A DNA stretch of 64,000 nt. It comes from G965205725 sp965205725 (GTDB taxonomy: Bacteria > Pseudomonadota > Gammaproteobacteria > Pseudomonadales > Halieaceae). The stretch is taken from positions 2,728,001 to 2,792,000 of the forward strand of contig OZ242189.1 in NCBI GenBank assembly GCA_965205725.1. The letters run 5' to 3'. Positions 25,584 through 33,248 of the stretch are shown piece after piece. The notes below the pieces were generated by a model. It was not told where the DNA came from. It saw only the letters and a list, made by a program, of their open reading frames with translations, and did no database searches. Each line of letters opens with the position of its first letter. Within the stretch, counting starts at the first letter, position 1. Position numbers and translations under genes: made by a program.

Positions 25584-25945
25584 CACTGTGGGTCGTGTTG
25601 TTGAGCGCCTGTGCCGGGAGTCTGCGGCCGACACCGGCACCCGCGCCTGAATCTCCCCAGGTTACGCCGCAACAAGAAAGCGAGTCGGCTGGCGCGAATG
25701 GCGCGAGCGCAGGGTTGCTGGCGGCAGCAATCCAGGCTCGTCGGCAGGCGGCCTATGAGCAGGCTGCGGGCCTGTTGCAGCGGGCTCAGCGAATTGATTC
25801 GCGCAACGGTGATATTTATTTGGAGTTTGCGCGCTTGTATCTCGAACAGAAAAAGCACAGTGAGGCAGCCGCGATGGCAGAGAGGGGCTTGCTCTACTGC
25901 TCGGGCCGAACCTGTGCGGCGCTCAGGAAATTTCTCGATTTTTAG
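25562..25945 (+). CDS. Small TPR-like lipoprotein coupled to PBP1B
   Basis: A 127-residue predicted lipoprotein. The TTG start lies inside the 3' end of mrcB. A short hydrophobic signal ends in the lipobox LLSAC (Cys17). A Pro/Glu/Gln-rich linker (about 22-45) leads to roughly two TPR-like helix pairs (AAYEQAAGLLQRAQRIDSRN and IYLEFARLYLEQKKHSEAAA). It ends with two further Cys (LLYCSGRTCAALR). Position after PBP1B suggests a cell-wall role, by analogy to LpoB or TPR lipoprotein partners; that is inference. Its last 23 nt overlap convergent ogt. Confidence 0.75.
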   Translation: MVSRFVLALWVVLLSACAGSLRPTPAPAPESPQVTPQQESESAGANGASAGLLAAAIQARRQAAYEQAAGLLQRAQRIDSRNGDIYLEFARLYLEQKKHSEAAAMAERGLLYCSGRTCAALRKFLDF

Positions 25946-26465
25946 TAATTTTAACGGTGCATCCCATGCCGCCGGGAATACAACCGTGCCACTGGTTGAT
26001 GCCCAGCTCAACCCCCTCCAGTGCCAGTAGCTGTTTCTTTGCCGCAAGGCCGCCAGCATAACCGGTTAAGCTGCCATTGCTGCCGATCACGCGATGGCAG
26101 GGAACGATAATCGGCAGCGGATTTTTCCCGTTGGCAGCGCCAACCGCTCGCACTGCCTTGGGCCGTTTCAGTTGCCGGGCAATGGCGGCGTAACTACAGG
26201 TATCACCAAAGGGAATGTGCGTCAGGACACGCCATACCTGGCGCTGGAAGTCCGTGCCCCGTGCCGCCAATGGCAGGTCAAAGGTGCGCCGCTTGCCAGC
26301 GAAGTAATCCAGTAGCTGTCGACGGGCTTCTCTGAGTATCTGGCTGTCTGCCAATTCGCCATCGGCCCCGATCAAGTCGGGTAGCTCAAGACGGTTGAGC
26401 GCCGTGCCGTCGGATACCAGGCGCAGAGTGCCCAGCGGCGATTCCAGGTAGCAGTAGTTGATCAT
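25923..26465 (-). CDS. ogt: Methylated-DNA-protein-cysteine methyltransferase
   Basis: Suicide repair enzyme that removes O6-alkyl groups from guanine. The active-site motif PIIVPCHRVIGSNGSLTGYAGG is present (acceptor Cys in PCHRV, about residue 130), with the DNA-binding FGDTCSYAAIARQLKRPKA before it. 180 residues is normal. Its start overlaps the stop of the Ada/AlkA-like gene by 4 nt, so the two alkylation-repair genes form one operon. Confidence 0.94.
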   Translation of the reverse strand: MINYCYLESPLGTLRLVSDGTALNRLELPDLIGADGELADSQILREARRQLLDYFAGKRRTFDLPLAARGTDFQRQVWRVLTHIPFGDTCSYAAIARQLKRPKAVRAVGAANGKNPLPIIVPCHRVIGSNGSLTGYAGGLAAKKQLLALEGVELGINQWHGCIPGGMGCTVKITKNREIS

Positions 26466-27874
26466 GGCAGGCTCCTCCAGAGCAGGTTTGCGGCGTAGGA
26501 TCGCCAGGGCTGGCAGACATCCAACGCTTTGTTGAGTGCTTTCTCGTCGGCAATACCCCTGGCTGCCGACGCTTTTATCAGGCCGAGGTCCCTGTCTGGA
26601 AAACTATCCGGGTCGCCGATACCGCGCATATTGACCATCGCCACTGTCCAGGGGCCGATACCTTTGAGTTGCAGCAGGGCGTCGGGGTCAAACGCAGCCT
26701 CATCTTCCAGGTCGATAAAATACTCACAGACAAGGCGCAGCGTGGCCTTGCGGGCGTTGGGCATGGGCAGGGCGGAATCCGGCAGTGAGCGCAGCGCCGC
26801 AGGCGAGGGAAATGCAGTGGCTTCCCGACCGGGCGTGGAGCACTCTTTTACCAGCCTGCAACAGACCGCGCGCGCCGCCGCCAGGCTGATCTGCTGACCC
26901 ACCAGGCCGCGCACGCAGGATTCAAACACAGAGGCGTACACGGGCGACCTGACACCCTGGCAACGTCGCCACAAAGGCTTGATCAGTTCGCTTTGTTTGA
27001 GCACATCGCCGATGTCGCCGGGGTTGGCGTCCAGGTCGAACATCCGGCGGACTTTGGCCACCAGTTGCATCAGGCTCTGCCTGTTTGAGGGCTCCAGCGA
27101 GAGCAGTAACAGTGGTTTCTGTGGATGGGGCGTGACACTGATCTTGCAGCTCTCCTGATGGATACCGAGGTTGCGCCAGTAGCTGTTGCCAGCAACGCCC
27201 TCGAGGGTATCGATGCTGTGACGGGAGAAAAAATTCAGTAGTCCATCCCAATCCAGTGGCGGTCTGTAGTGCAACTCCAGCACCAGGCCCTGGCGCGTCT
27301 TGATATGGCCTGTACCCGCCCGGCGCATCTGCGAGGGATTGCGATCAAATGCAGTGCGTATAGCGCTGTTGAAACGGCGCAGGCTGCCGTAGCCACTGGC
27401 ACAGGCAATATCGGCCATGCCCATCTGTGTTTCGGCAATGAGCGTGCGGGCGAAGTGCAACCGCCGGGTGTTGGCAATCGCAGCGGGCGATACCCCCAGT
27501 TGTTGTGCAAACAGCTTGCGCAGGTAGCGCTCGCCGACGCCCAGGCGCGAGCTGAATTCACGCATGTTCTGCTGGTTCAGCGCCCCCGCCTGAATCAGCT
27601 CCAGCGCCCGTTTAACAGTGGTGGATGTGCCTTGCCAGGCGGGACTAAAAGGCGCTGACTCGGGGCGGCAGCGCAAGCAGGGACGAAACCCGAACTGAGC
27701 GGCTTCTGCGGCCGTGCGGTAGTAGCGCACATGGCTCTCTCTTGGGGGTCTGGCAGCACAAATGGGCCTGCAATAAATCCCTGTGCTGGTGACCGCTATG
27801 AAAAACTGGCCATCGAATCGAGGGTCTCGAGACAGGCGGGCGCTGCGGCAGATTGTCGGGTCCAGACTGATCAT
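26462..27874 (-). CDS. Ada/AlkA fusion: AraC-type regulator with 3-methyladenine glycosylase
   Basis: A 470-residue multidomain protein joining alkylation sensing and repair. An ATG at 27874 gives MISLDPTICRSARLSRDPRF, the family start. Domain order: Ada-type zinc domain with four Cys (YCRPIC and PCLRC, residues about 35-72), two AraC helix-turn-helix units (about 85-180, with ADIACASGYGSLRRFNSAIR), an AlkA N-terminal domain, and an HhH-GPD glycosylase with LKGIGPWTVAMVNMRG and the catalytic Asp in SFPDRDLGLIKA. Likely both senses methyl phosphotriesters and induces the operon with ogt, as in Ada systems. Confidence 0.9.
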   Translation of the reverse strand: MISLDPTICRSARLSRDPRFDGQFFIAVTSTGIYCRPICAARPPRESHVRYYRTAAEAAQFGFRPCLRCRPESAPFSPAWQGTSTTVKRALELIQAGALNQQNMREFSSRLGVGERYLRKLFAQQLGVSPAAIANTRRLHFARTLIAETQMGMADIACASGYGSLRRFNSAIRTAFDRNPSQMRRAGTGHIKTRQGLVLELHYRPPLDWDGLLNFFSRHSIDTLEGVAGNSYWRNLGIHQESCKISVTPHPQKPLLLLSLEPSNRQSLMQLVAKVRRMFDLDANPGDIGDVLKQSELIKPLWRRCQGVRSPVYASVFESCVRGLVGQQISLAAARAVCCRLVKECSTPGREATAFPSPAALRSLPDSALPMPNARKATLRLVCEYFIDLEDEAAFDPDALLQLKGIGPWTVAMVNMRGIGDPDSFPDRDLGLIKASAARGIADEKALNKALDVCQPWRSYAANLLWRSLP

Positions 27875-28016
27875 GTGTTCAATATAGCTGCAATCCGGTT
27901 CTCGAACCAGCCAAAAACGGCCCTGTCTGTTACCAGGAGCAAACAGCCGTGACCCCGCCAAGTGTCGCCCCGGTTGCGAGCGTTAGTTATAAAATAGAAG
28001 AGGCGCTGGGAGAGGA

Positions 28017-28268
28017 TTAATCCTCTTTTTCTATCCGGGAATGTAGCTCGGCCAGCATGTTTTCCAGCTCTTCGACGCGGCCGCGGGTGCGAGCGAGAAT
28101 CTCCGTTTGCGAGTCAAACTCATCCCTGCTCACCAGATCCATTCTCGACAAGGCCGATTGCACAAGGGTCTTCAGATGCTTGTCGAGCTCGCCTTTGAGA
28201 CCAGAGTCGCCAAGCAATCCGCTGATTTGCTGAACAACCTGGCCGAGTGGTGGAGGTTTTAGTGCCAT
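28017..28268 (-). CDS. ubiK: Ubiquinone biosynthesis accessory factor UbiK
   Basis: An 83-residue membrane-fusogenic (BMFP) protein; the family assists ubiquinone assembly. It starts MALKPPPLGQVVQQISGLLG and ends in a coiled coil (EEFDSQ-like region to ELHSRIEKED) with the VSRDEFDSQTEILARTR segment typical of UbiK/YqiC. In Pseudomonas-like genomes ubiK sits beside glnK-amtB, as here, but the first compound repeat locus is now wedged between them. Confidence 0.88.
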   Translation of the reverse strand: MALKPPPLGQVVQQISGLLGDSGLKGELDKHLKTLVQSALSRMDLVSRDEFDSQTEILARTRGRVEELENMLAELHSRIEKED

Positions 28269-28471
28269 GCGCGAAGTCTAACTGATTGGGCGGCTCTCTC
28301 TCAATCAAACTGTTGCGATCCAGACATTGAATGCAGAGGACTTCCGGGCTGCTTTTCGCGCTGAGTGCTGGCGTTATTGTCTGCATTGGTATCTGCATTT
28401 GATCGGTTCGCCAATGTCGCGTGGACACTGGCCTGCGGCTCAAAACCGCAAGCCCTGAGTGTATGGTTATA

Positions 28472-28626
28472 GGACTTCCGGGCTGCCTTTCGCGCTGAGT
28501 GCTGTCGTTGTTATCGCATTTGATCGGTTAGCAAACTCGCCTGCGGCTCAGACATGCTTACCGACACATCAAATACGATAACACCGCCATAGCGCACTCT
28601 TTATGCGCTTCAAAGCACCCCGCAAG
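28472..28626 (+). repeat. 155-bp block identical to 43180-43334
   Basis: Base-for-base identical, by eye, to a block in locus D about 14.7 kb away. Its middle contains a near-perfect inverted repeat (ttatcgcatttgat and atcaaatacgataa), so it could form a hairpin. Identity over 155 bp implies recent copying or gene conversion. Confidence 0.85.
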
Positions 28627-28775
28627 CCCTCTACCAGGCACCCCGCAAGTCCTCTGCTCCATGAGTGTCGCCGCAGAAAAACCGTAGGCGGGAGGGTAAG
28701 GTTTAATCAGGCGAAGCCATAGACGAGCGCAGATTCAGCCTGTGGGCGGGTGGGTAAACCTTGAAGGTTTAATCA

Positions 28776-28898
28776 GGGCACGATTGCGCAAGCGGGTGTT
28801 TTTGAGGCTTTCCGCGAGGACTGTTTGAATCCGAATTTTTCCTTTGGGAAAAATCGTTGAGTTCCGCAGCGGTCAAAAACACCCGCTGAAGCGTGCCC
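28776..28898 (+). repeat. 123-bp palindromic element, copy A1
   Basis: Runs from GGGCACG to CGTGCCC. Nested arms: GCGGGTGTTTTTGA pairs with TCAAAAACACCCGC (14 bp), and ATTTTTCC pairs with GGAAAAAT around a TTTG loop at the centre. It is followed by aaactgcaaggcttaccca and then the satellite. Confidence 0.85.
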
Positions 28899-28920
28899 AA
28901 ACTGCAAGGCTTACCCACCC

Positions 28921-29060
28921 GACCACACCCGACCACACCCGACCACACCCGACCACACCCGACCACACCCGACCACACCCGACCACACCCGACCACACCC
29001 GACCACACCCGACCACACCCGACCACACCCGACCACACCCGACCACACCCGACCACACCC
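28921..29060 (+). repeat. 10-bp satellite, 14 perfect copies of gaccacaccc
   Basis: Fourteen exact tandem copies, followed to about 29108 by degenerate units (gccacaccc, gcccataccc, gaccataccc). The period equals one helical turn. There are no unique spacers, so it is not CRISPR. Confidence 0.97.
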
Positions 29061-29527
29061 GCCACACCCGCCCATACCCGACCATACCCGCCACACCCGA
29101 CCCCACCTGCGCCTCAAAACCGCAAGCCTTGAGTGTATGGTTATGAGACTTCCGGGCTGCTTTTCGCGCTGAGTGCTGGCGTTGCTATCTGCATTTGATC
29201 GGTTCGCCAATGTCGCGTGGACACTGGCCTGCGGCTCAAACATGCTCACCGAAACATCAAATGCGCCAACACCGCCATAGCGCACTCTTGATGCGCTTCA
29301 AAGCACCCCGCAAGTCCTCTGCCAGGCACCCCGCAAGTCCTCTGCTCCATGAGTGTCGCCGCAGAAAAACGGTGGGCGGGCGGGTAAGGTTTAATCAGGC
29401 GAAGCCATCGACGAGCGCAGATTCAGCCTGTGGGCGGGCGGGTAAATCTTGAGGTTTAATCAGGCAAAGCCATAGACGAGCGCAGATTCAGCCTGTGGGC
29501 GGGCGGGTAAATCTTGAGGTTTAATCA

Positions 29528-29650
29528 GGGCACGGTTGCGCAAGCGGGTGTTTTTGAGGCTTTCCGCGAGGACTGTTTGAATCCGAATTTTTCCTTTGGG
29601 AAAAATCGTTGAGTTCCGCAGCGGTCAAAAACACACGCTGAAGCGTGCCC
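29528..29650 (+). repeat. 123-bp palindromic element, copy A2
   Basis: Same length and arms as copy A1; one right-arm change (acacacgc for acacccgc). It is preceded by two tandem copies of the gtgggcgggcgggtaaatcttgaggtttaatc module (29433-29526). Confidence 0.85.
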
Positions 29651-29748
29651 AAACCGCAAGGTTTAACCACCCGCCACACCCGAACCTGCCTGTGGCTCAA
29701 AACCGCAAGGTTTACCCACCCGACCCAGGCTCCTGACGGCTCTATTTT

Positions 29749-29832
29749 GGTGCACGCGCCAGATCAGGGTGCAACATCTGCACCAAAAAGCGCTCAATTT
29801 CGGTGCAGGGGTGGCTGTGATTTTGCTGCACC
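29749..29832 (+). promoter_or_regulatory. Cluster of five GGTGCA/TGCACC half sites (NtrC-like)
   Basis: GGTGCA occurs at 29749, 29768 and 29802, and TGCACC at 29779 and 29827, within 84 bp upstream of the sigma-54-type promoter. These hexamers match NtrC half sites. The closest pair, GGTGCA-ACATC-TGCACC (29768-29784), has the halves in the opposite order to the enteric consensus, so the exact protein and arrangement are uncertain. Confidence 0.5.
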
Positions 29833-29869
29833 TGATTGTTAGTGATTGAAAAATAAGAATATCTAGAAG

Positions 29870-29886
29870 TTGGCACGCACCCTGCA
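29870..29886 (+). promoter_or_regulatory. Sigma-54 promoter for the torF-glnK-amtB region
   Basis: TTGGCACGCACCCTGCA matches the -24/-12 consensus YTGGCACG-N4-TTGCW at all but one position (C for the first T of TTGC). It lies about 114 bp before the porin ATG and just downstream of the half-site cluster, as expected for a nitrogen-regulated promoter. Confidence 0.7.
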
Positions 29887-29999
29887 CACATCCTGCAAAC
29901 AACCGGGCAGAGTTTTTTATTGCGCCACCCAATGCGCCCCAAGCCTGGATTTATTCAATATCCAAGTTCAATTAAACCAACCAGGGAGTTTAGAGACAC

Positions 30000-30722
30000 A
30001 TGTTTAACAAAAAAGTATTGGCAATTGCTATTGCCGCAGGTCTGACAGTTGGAGCCGCTTCAGCCAGTGCCGATGATGCCATCAGCGCCAACGTCGCTTT
30101 GACAACCGATTACAAGTTTCGCGGTATTTCCCAGTCAGATGAGTCCATCGCTTTGCAGGGTGGCTTTGACTATGCCCATGAGTCTGGTTTCTACGTCGGT
30201 ACCTGGGGTTCAACCGTGGACTTTGACACCGATGGCAGCGGCTACGACGGCAGCCTGGAACTGGATGTATATGCCGGCTTTGGTGGCAGCATCAGCGAAG
30301 ATGTTGGCTACGATGTTGGCGTTCTTTACTACGACTATCCCGGCGATGATGATGAAGAAGGGGATTACCTTGAGGTGTACGGCAGCCTGTCTTTCAAAGA
30401 CCTGACCGTCGGTGCGGCATACTCTGACGATTACTACGCTGAAACTGGTGAATTCTGGTACCTGTACGCGGACTACAGCTTTGCGCTGCCCAATGATTTT
30501 GCGGTGGATTTGCACGTCGGCTTAAACAGCCTGGACGAAGCAGACAGGTTTCTGTCAGACGGTGCAGATGGGTACACAGACTACTCGGTTGGTATCACCA
30601 AGAGTCTCGCTGGGGTCGATTGGACACTGGCTTACGTCGGTACCGATCTGAATGAAGAGGAAGTGTTCGACACCGAGTGGGGTGAGGGCACTGTAGTTTT
30701 CACCATGGCAAAAAGCTTCTAA
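30000..30722 (+). CDS. TorF family putative porin (Gcw_chp)
   Basis: A 240-residue outer-membrane beta-barrel of the Gcw_chp/TorF family. A clear signal peptide (MFNKKVLAIAIAAGLTVGAA, cleavage near ASA) precedes the family opening NVALTTDYKFRGISQSD. Many Asp and aromatic residues alternate in barrel strands, ending in MAKSF with terminal Phe, as barrel proteins do. It is the first gene after the sigma-54 promoter and upstream of glnK-amtB, so it probably admits nitrogen compounds under nitrogen limitation (inference). Confidence 0.88.
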   Translation: MFNKKVLAIAIAAGLTVGAASASADDAISANVALTTDYKFRGISQSDESIALQGGFDYAHESGFYVGTWGSTVDFDTDGSGYDGSLELDVYAGFGGSISEDVGYDVGVLYYDYPGDDDEEGDYLEVYGSLSFKDLTVGAAYSDDYYAETGEFWYLYADYSFALPNDFAVDLHVGLNSLDEADRFLSDGADGYTDYSVGITKSLAGVDWTLAYVGTDLNEEEVFDTEWGEGTVVFTMAKSF

Positions 30723-30734
30723 GTCATAAAACAG

Positions 30735-30762
30735 CAGGTGCCCGGCCGGGCGCCTGTTTATT
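30735..30762 (+). terminator. GC-rich hairpin between torF and glnK
   Basis: CAGGTGCCCG pairs with CGGGCGCCTG (30735-30756, one G-T pair), followed by TTTATTAT. The U-tract is weak, so partial termination or mRNA stabilisation is more likely than full termination. This would let the porin be made in excess over GlnK. Confidence 0.6.
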
Positions 30763-30777
30763 ATCCGGGAGAACACG

Positions 30778-31116
30778 ATGAAACTAGTTACGGCTATTGT
30801 GAAGCCATTCAAGCTGGATGATGTGCGTGAAGCGCTATCTGAAATCGGCGTGCAGGGCATCACTGTCACAGAGGTTAAGGGCTTTGGCCGTCAGAAAGGC
30901 CATACCGAGCTGTATCGCGGCGCGGAATATGTGGTTGATTTTCTACCCAAGGTAAAAATCGAAGTTGCGGTTGCCGACGGTACGGCTGAAGCCACCATCG
31001 AAGCGATCAGCAAATCTGCCAATACCGGCAAGATCGGGGACGGCAAAATTTTTGTATCCGATATGGAGCAGGTTGTTCGCATTCGCACCGGAGAAACCGG
31101 CGAAGAAGCAATCTAG
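30778..31116 (+). CDS. glnK: Nitrogen regulatory protein P-II (first copy)
   Basis: 112-residue PII trimer subunit that senses 2-oxoglutarate, ATP/ADP and glutamine status and blocks AmtB. The T-loop with the uridylylation Tyr is TELYRGAEYVVDFLPK (about residues 47-62), and the C-terminal signature TGKIGDGKIFV is present. It starts MKLVTAIVKPFKLDDVR after a CCGGGAGAA ribosome site. It lies 29 nt before amtB. A second, similar PII gene follows amtB. Confidence 0.95.
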   Translation: MKLVTAIVKPFKLDDVREALSEIGVQGITVTEVKGFGRQKGHTELYRGAEYVVDFLPKVKIEVAVADGTAEATIEAISKSANTGKIGDGKIFVSDMEQVVRIRTGETGEEAI

Positions 31117-31145
31117 CCCACTGACAAGACAGGAGAGTATTTCCA

Positions 31146-32378
31146 ATGGAAGATTCAATTTTTCAACTAAGTTATGCGCTGGATACGTTTTATTTCCTGA
31201 TATGCGGTGCTTTGGTGATGTGGATGGCGGCGGGCTTTGCCATGTTGGAGGCGGGCCTGGTTCGCTCCAAGAACACCGCCGAGATATTGACCAAAAACGT
31301 GGCGCTGTTTGCCATTTCCTGCATCATGTATATGGTTTGCGGCTACGCCATTATGTACGGCGGCGATTATTTGCTGTCGGGTATTACGGCCGACGGTGTT
31401 GCTGGCGCTGACGAGCCTGCTACCTATGCTCCAGCCGCCGACTTCTACTTCCAGGTTGTGTTTGTGGCTACCGCGATGTCGATTGTCTCTGGCGCTGTTG
31501 CGGAACGTATGAAGTTGTGGGCTTTCCTGGTCTTCGCAGTTGTGATGACCGGCTTTATCTACCCGGTGGAAGGTTCATGGACCTGGGGTGGCAATGCGGT
31601 ATTCGGTATGTACACCCTGGCTGACCTCGGCTTTTCTGACTTTGCTGGCTCGGGCATTGTACACATGGCAGGGGCCGCTGCTGCTCTGGCTGGCGTGATT
31701 CTGCTGGGAGCGCGCAAAGGTAAATACGGTGCGGATGGTTCTGTACATGCCATACCGGGTGCCAACCTGCCGCTGGCAACGCTGGGTACCTTCATCCTTT
31801 GGTTGGGCTGGTTTGGTTTTAACGGCGGCTCGGTACTGGCTACCGCCACTGTTGAAAGCGCCAACTCAGTGGCAGTCGTGTTTATGAACACCAACGCGGC
31901 GGCGGCGGGTGGACTCGTGGCCGCGCTGATTGTGGCCCAGATCGAGTTCGGTAAAGCTGACCTGACCATGGCATTGAACGGCGCACTGGCTGGTTTGGTG
32001 GCGATTACCGCTGAGCCCTCTACTCCGACTGCACTGCAAGCAACTTTGTTTGGCGCAGCCGGTGGCGTACTGGTTGTATTCTCTATCCTGACCCTGGACA
32101 AACTGAAGATTGACGATCCAGTGGGCGCTATCTCGGTGCACGGCGTTGTCGGGTTGCTTGGGCTGTTGCTGGTACCAGTTACCAATGGTGATTCAAGCTT
32201 CACCGGACAGATCATTGGCGCACTCACTATCTTTGGCTGGGTATTTTTTACCTCGCTGGTTATCTGGGGCATTCTCAAGGCTGTTATGGGAATCCGGGTT
32301 AGCGAGGAAGAGGAATATGAAGGTGTCGATCTCTCTGAGTGCGGCATGGAAGCCTATCCAGAGTTTACCGCGCAGTAA
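31146..32378 (+). CDS. amtB: Ammonium transporter AmtB
   Basis: Inner-membrane channel for ammonium uptake, regulated by direct GlnK binding. 410 residues, about 11 membrane segments. Family features: FAMLEAGLVRSKN near the N-terminus, GSWTWGGNAVF, GSGIVHMAGAAAALAGVILLGARKG (conserved pore His) and SVHGVVGLLGLL (second pore His). The product starts MEDSIFQLSYALDTFYF without an evident cleaved signal peptide. It sits between two glnK genes and is followed by an intrinsic terminator. Confidence 0.96.
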   Translation: MEDSIFQLSYALDTFYFLICGALVMWMAAGFAMLEAGLVRSKNTAEILTKNVALFAISCIMYMVCGYAIMYGGDYLLSGITADGVAGADEPATYAPAADFYFQVVFVATAMSIVSGAVAERMKLWAFLVFAVVMTGFIYPVEGSWTWGGNAVFGMYTLADLGFSDFAGSGIVHMAGAAAALAGVILLGARKGKYGADGSVHAIPGANLPLATLGTFILWLGWFGFNGGSVLATATVESANSVAVVFMNTNAAAAGGLVAALIVAQIEFGKADLTMALNGALAGLVAITAEPSTPTALQATLFGAAGGVLVVFSILTLDKLKIDDPVGAISVHGVVGLLGLLLVPVTNGDSSFTGQIIGALTIFGWVFFTSLVIWGILKAVMGIRVSEEEEYEGVDLSECGMEAYPEFTAQ

Positions 32379-32413
32379 AAGTCTCGCGGGCGCATTCACA
32401 GGAGTACTTTGCC

Positions 32414-32438
32414 GGGGGCCTTTTGGCTCCCTTTTTTT
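32414..32438 (+). terminator. Intrinsic terminator after amtB
   Basis: GGGGGCC-TTTT-GGCTCCC (one G-T pair) followed by seven T residues. It closes the torF-glnK-amtB transcript, so the second glnK needs either readthrough or its own promoter in 32440-32599, where no clear consensus was found. Confidence 0.85.
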
Positions 32439-32599
32439 ATCACCGCATTGCCGCCAGCAGTGGTCGCTGTATCACTCGGCCTGCTTCCTCTGCAACGACG
32501 AGTATTGCGAGTCACAAGAAAACCTCAAGGCCAGCCTTGCCATTCTGCTCAAACCCACGATAATGACCCATTGCTATCGACGGTCTGGAGAATTTCGAG

Positions 32600-32938
32600 A
32601 TGAAAATGGTGACTGCCATTATCAAGCCTTTCAAAATGGATGACGTGCGTGCTGGTCTTTCAGAGATTGGCGTTCAGGGTATTACCGCCACTGAGGTCAA
32701 AGGCTTTGGCCGCCAGAAGGGGCATACAGAGTTGTATCGGGGCGCGGAGTACGTGGTTGATTTCCTGCCCAAGGTAAAGCTGGAAATCGTGGTCGCTGAT
32801 AATCAGGTGGATGCTGCAATTGACGCTATTACCAATGCAGCAAATACTGGCAAAATCGGTGACGGAAAAATTTTTGTTCAGTCCATGGAACAGGTGATTC
32901 GTATTCGTACCGGGGAGACGGGCGAAGAGGCTATCTAA
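32600..32938 (+). CDS. glnK: Nitrogen regulatory protein P-II (second copy)
   Basis: A 112-residue PII protein very similar to the one before amtB; the T-loop and the C-terminal GKIGDGKIFV and RIRTGETGEEAI are unchanged. Differences cluster in about residues 10-20 and 75-90 (VADNQVDAAIDAITNAAN against VADGTAEATIEAISKSAN). It begins MKMVTAIIKPFKMDDVRAG. It lies 160 bp beyond the terminator. Which copy corresponds to GlnK and which to GlnB cannot be told from sequence. The satellite of locus B starts 12 nt after its stop. Confidence 0.94.
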   Translation: MKMVTAIIKPFKMDDVRAGLSEIGVQGITATEVKGFGRQKGHTELYRGAEYVVDFLPKVKLEIVVADNQVDAAIDAITNAANTGKIGDGKIFVQSMEQVIRIRTGETGEEAI

Positions 32939-32950
32939 CAGGCAAGCCCG

Positions 32951-33090
32951 GCTGTGGTCGAGTGTGGCCGAGTGTGGTCGAGTGTGGCCGAGTGTGGCCG
33001 AGTGTGGCCGAGTGTGGCCGAGTGTGGCCGAGTGTGGCCGAGTGTGGCCGAGTGTGGCCGAGTGTGGCCGAGTGTGGCCGAGTGTGGTCG
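32951..33090 (+). repeat. 10-bp satellite, 14 units of agtgtggccg
   Basis: Fourteen tandem units with few variants (agtgtggtcg, gctgtggtcg). The reverse complement, cggccacact, is close to the locus A unit cgaccacacc, so this is the same satellite family in the opposite orientation, with the same copy number. Confidence 0.95.
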
Positions 33091-33125
33091 GGTCGGCTTT
33101 GGCAGGTGGCTAAACCTTGCGGTTT

Positions 33126-33248
33126 GGGCACGCTCTCGCGGGTGTTTTTGACCGCTGCGGAACTCAACGATTTTTCCCAAAGGAAAAATTCGGATTCAAA
33201 CAGTCCTCGCGGAAAGCCTCAAAAACACCCGCTTGCGCAGACGTGCCC
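33126..33248 (-). repeat. 123-bp palindromic element, copy B
   Basis: Reverse-oriented copy, again exactly 123 bp from GGGCACG to CGTGCCC. The central hairpin keeps the TTTG-type loop and the 14-bp arms are perfect. Confidence 0.85.

Larger units (their letters stand above)
28330..29735. repeat. Compound repeat locus A (1.4 kb, non-coding)
   Basis: The 1.7-kb gap between ubiK and the porin gene is filled by a mosaic of modules that recur in loci B, C and D. They are: a block with ggacttccgggctgc and gcatttgatcggtt; a block with agcgcactctttatgcgc and caaagcaccccgcaag; one or more copies of a gtaaatcttgaggtttaatc block; the 123-bp palindromic element; and a short-unit satellite. Locus A holds two 123-bp elements and one satellite. 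Open frames inside are translations of the satellite, not genes. Confidence 0.9.

Noticed and set aside
28825..28850. tRNA T-arm resemblance (gtttgaatcc, gttcgaatcc in copy D) in the 123-bp element
   Set aside because: No anticodon arm, D arm or acceptor stem can be drawn around it; the sequence is part of the palindromic element.
28921..29060. CRISPR array
   Set aside because: Repeats are directly contiguous with no spacers, the unit is 10 bp, and no cas gene is near. The same holds for the 24-bp array at 43727.
28769..29285. Several open frames with HTRPHPTTPD-like or SGVVGCGRVW-like repeats
   Set aside because: They are translations of the 10-bp satellite in all frames; no ribosome site, no family and no independent support.
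32440..32599. Second sigma-54 promoter before glnK2 (ggccagccttgcc)
   Set aside because: The GG and GC doublets are two bases too close to fit the -24/-12 spacing.
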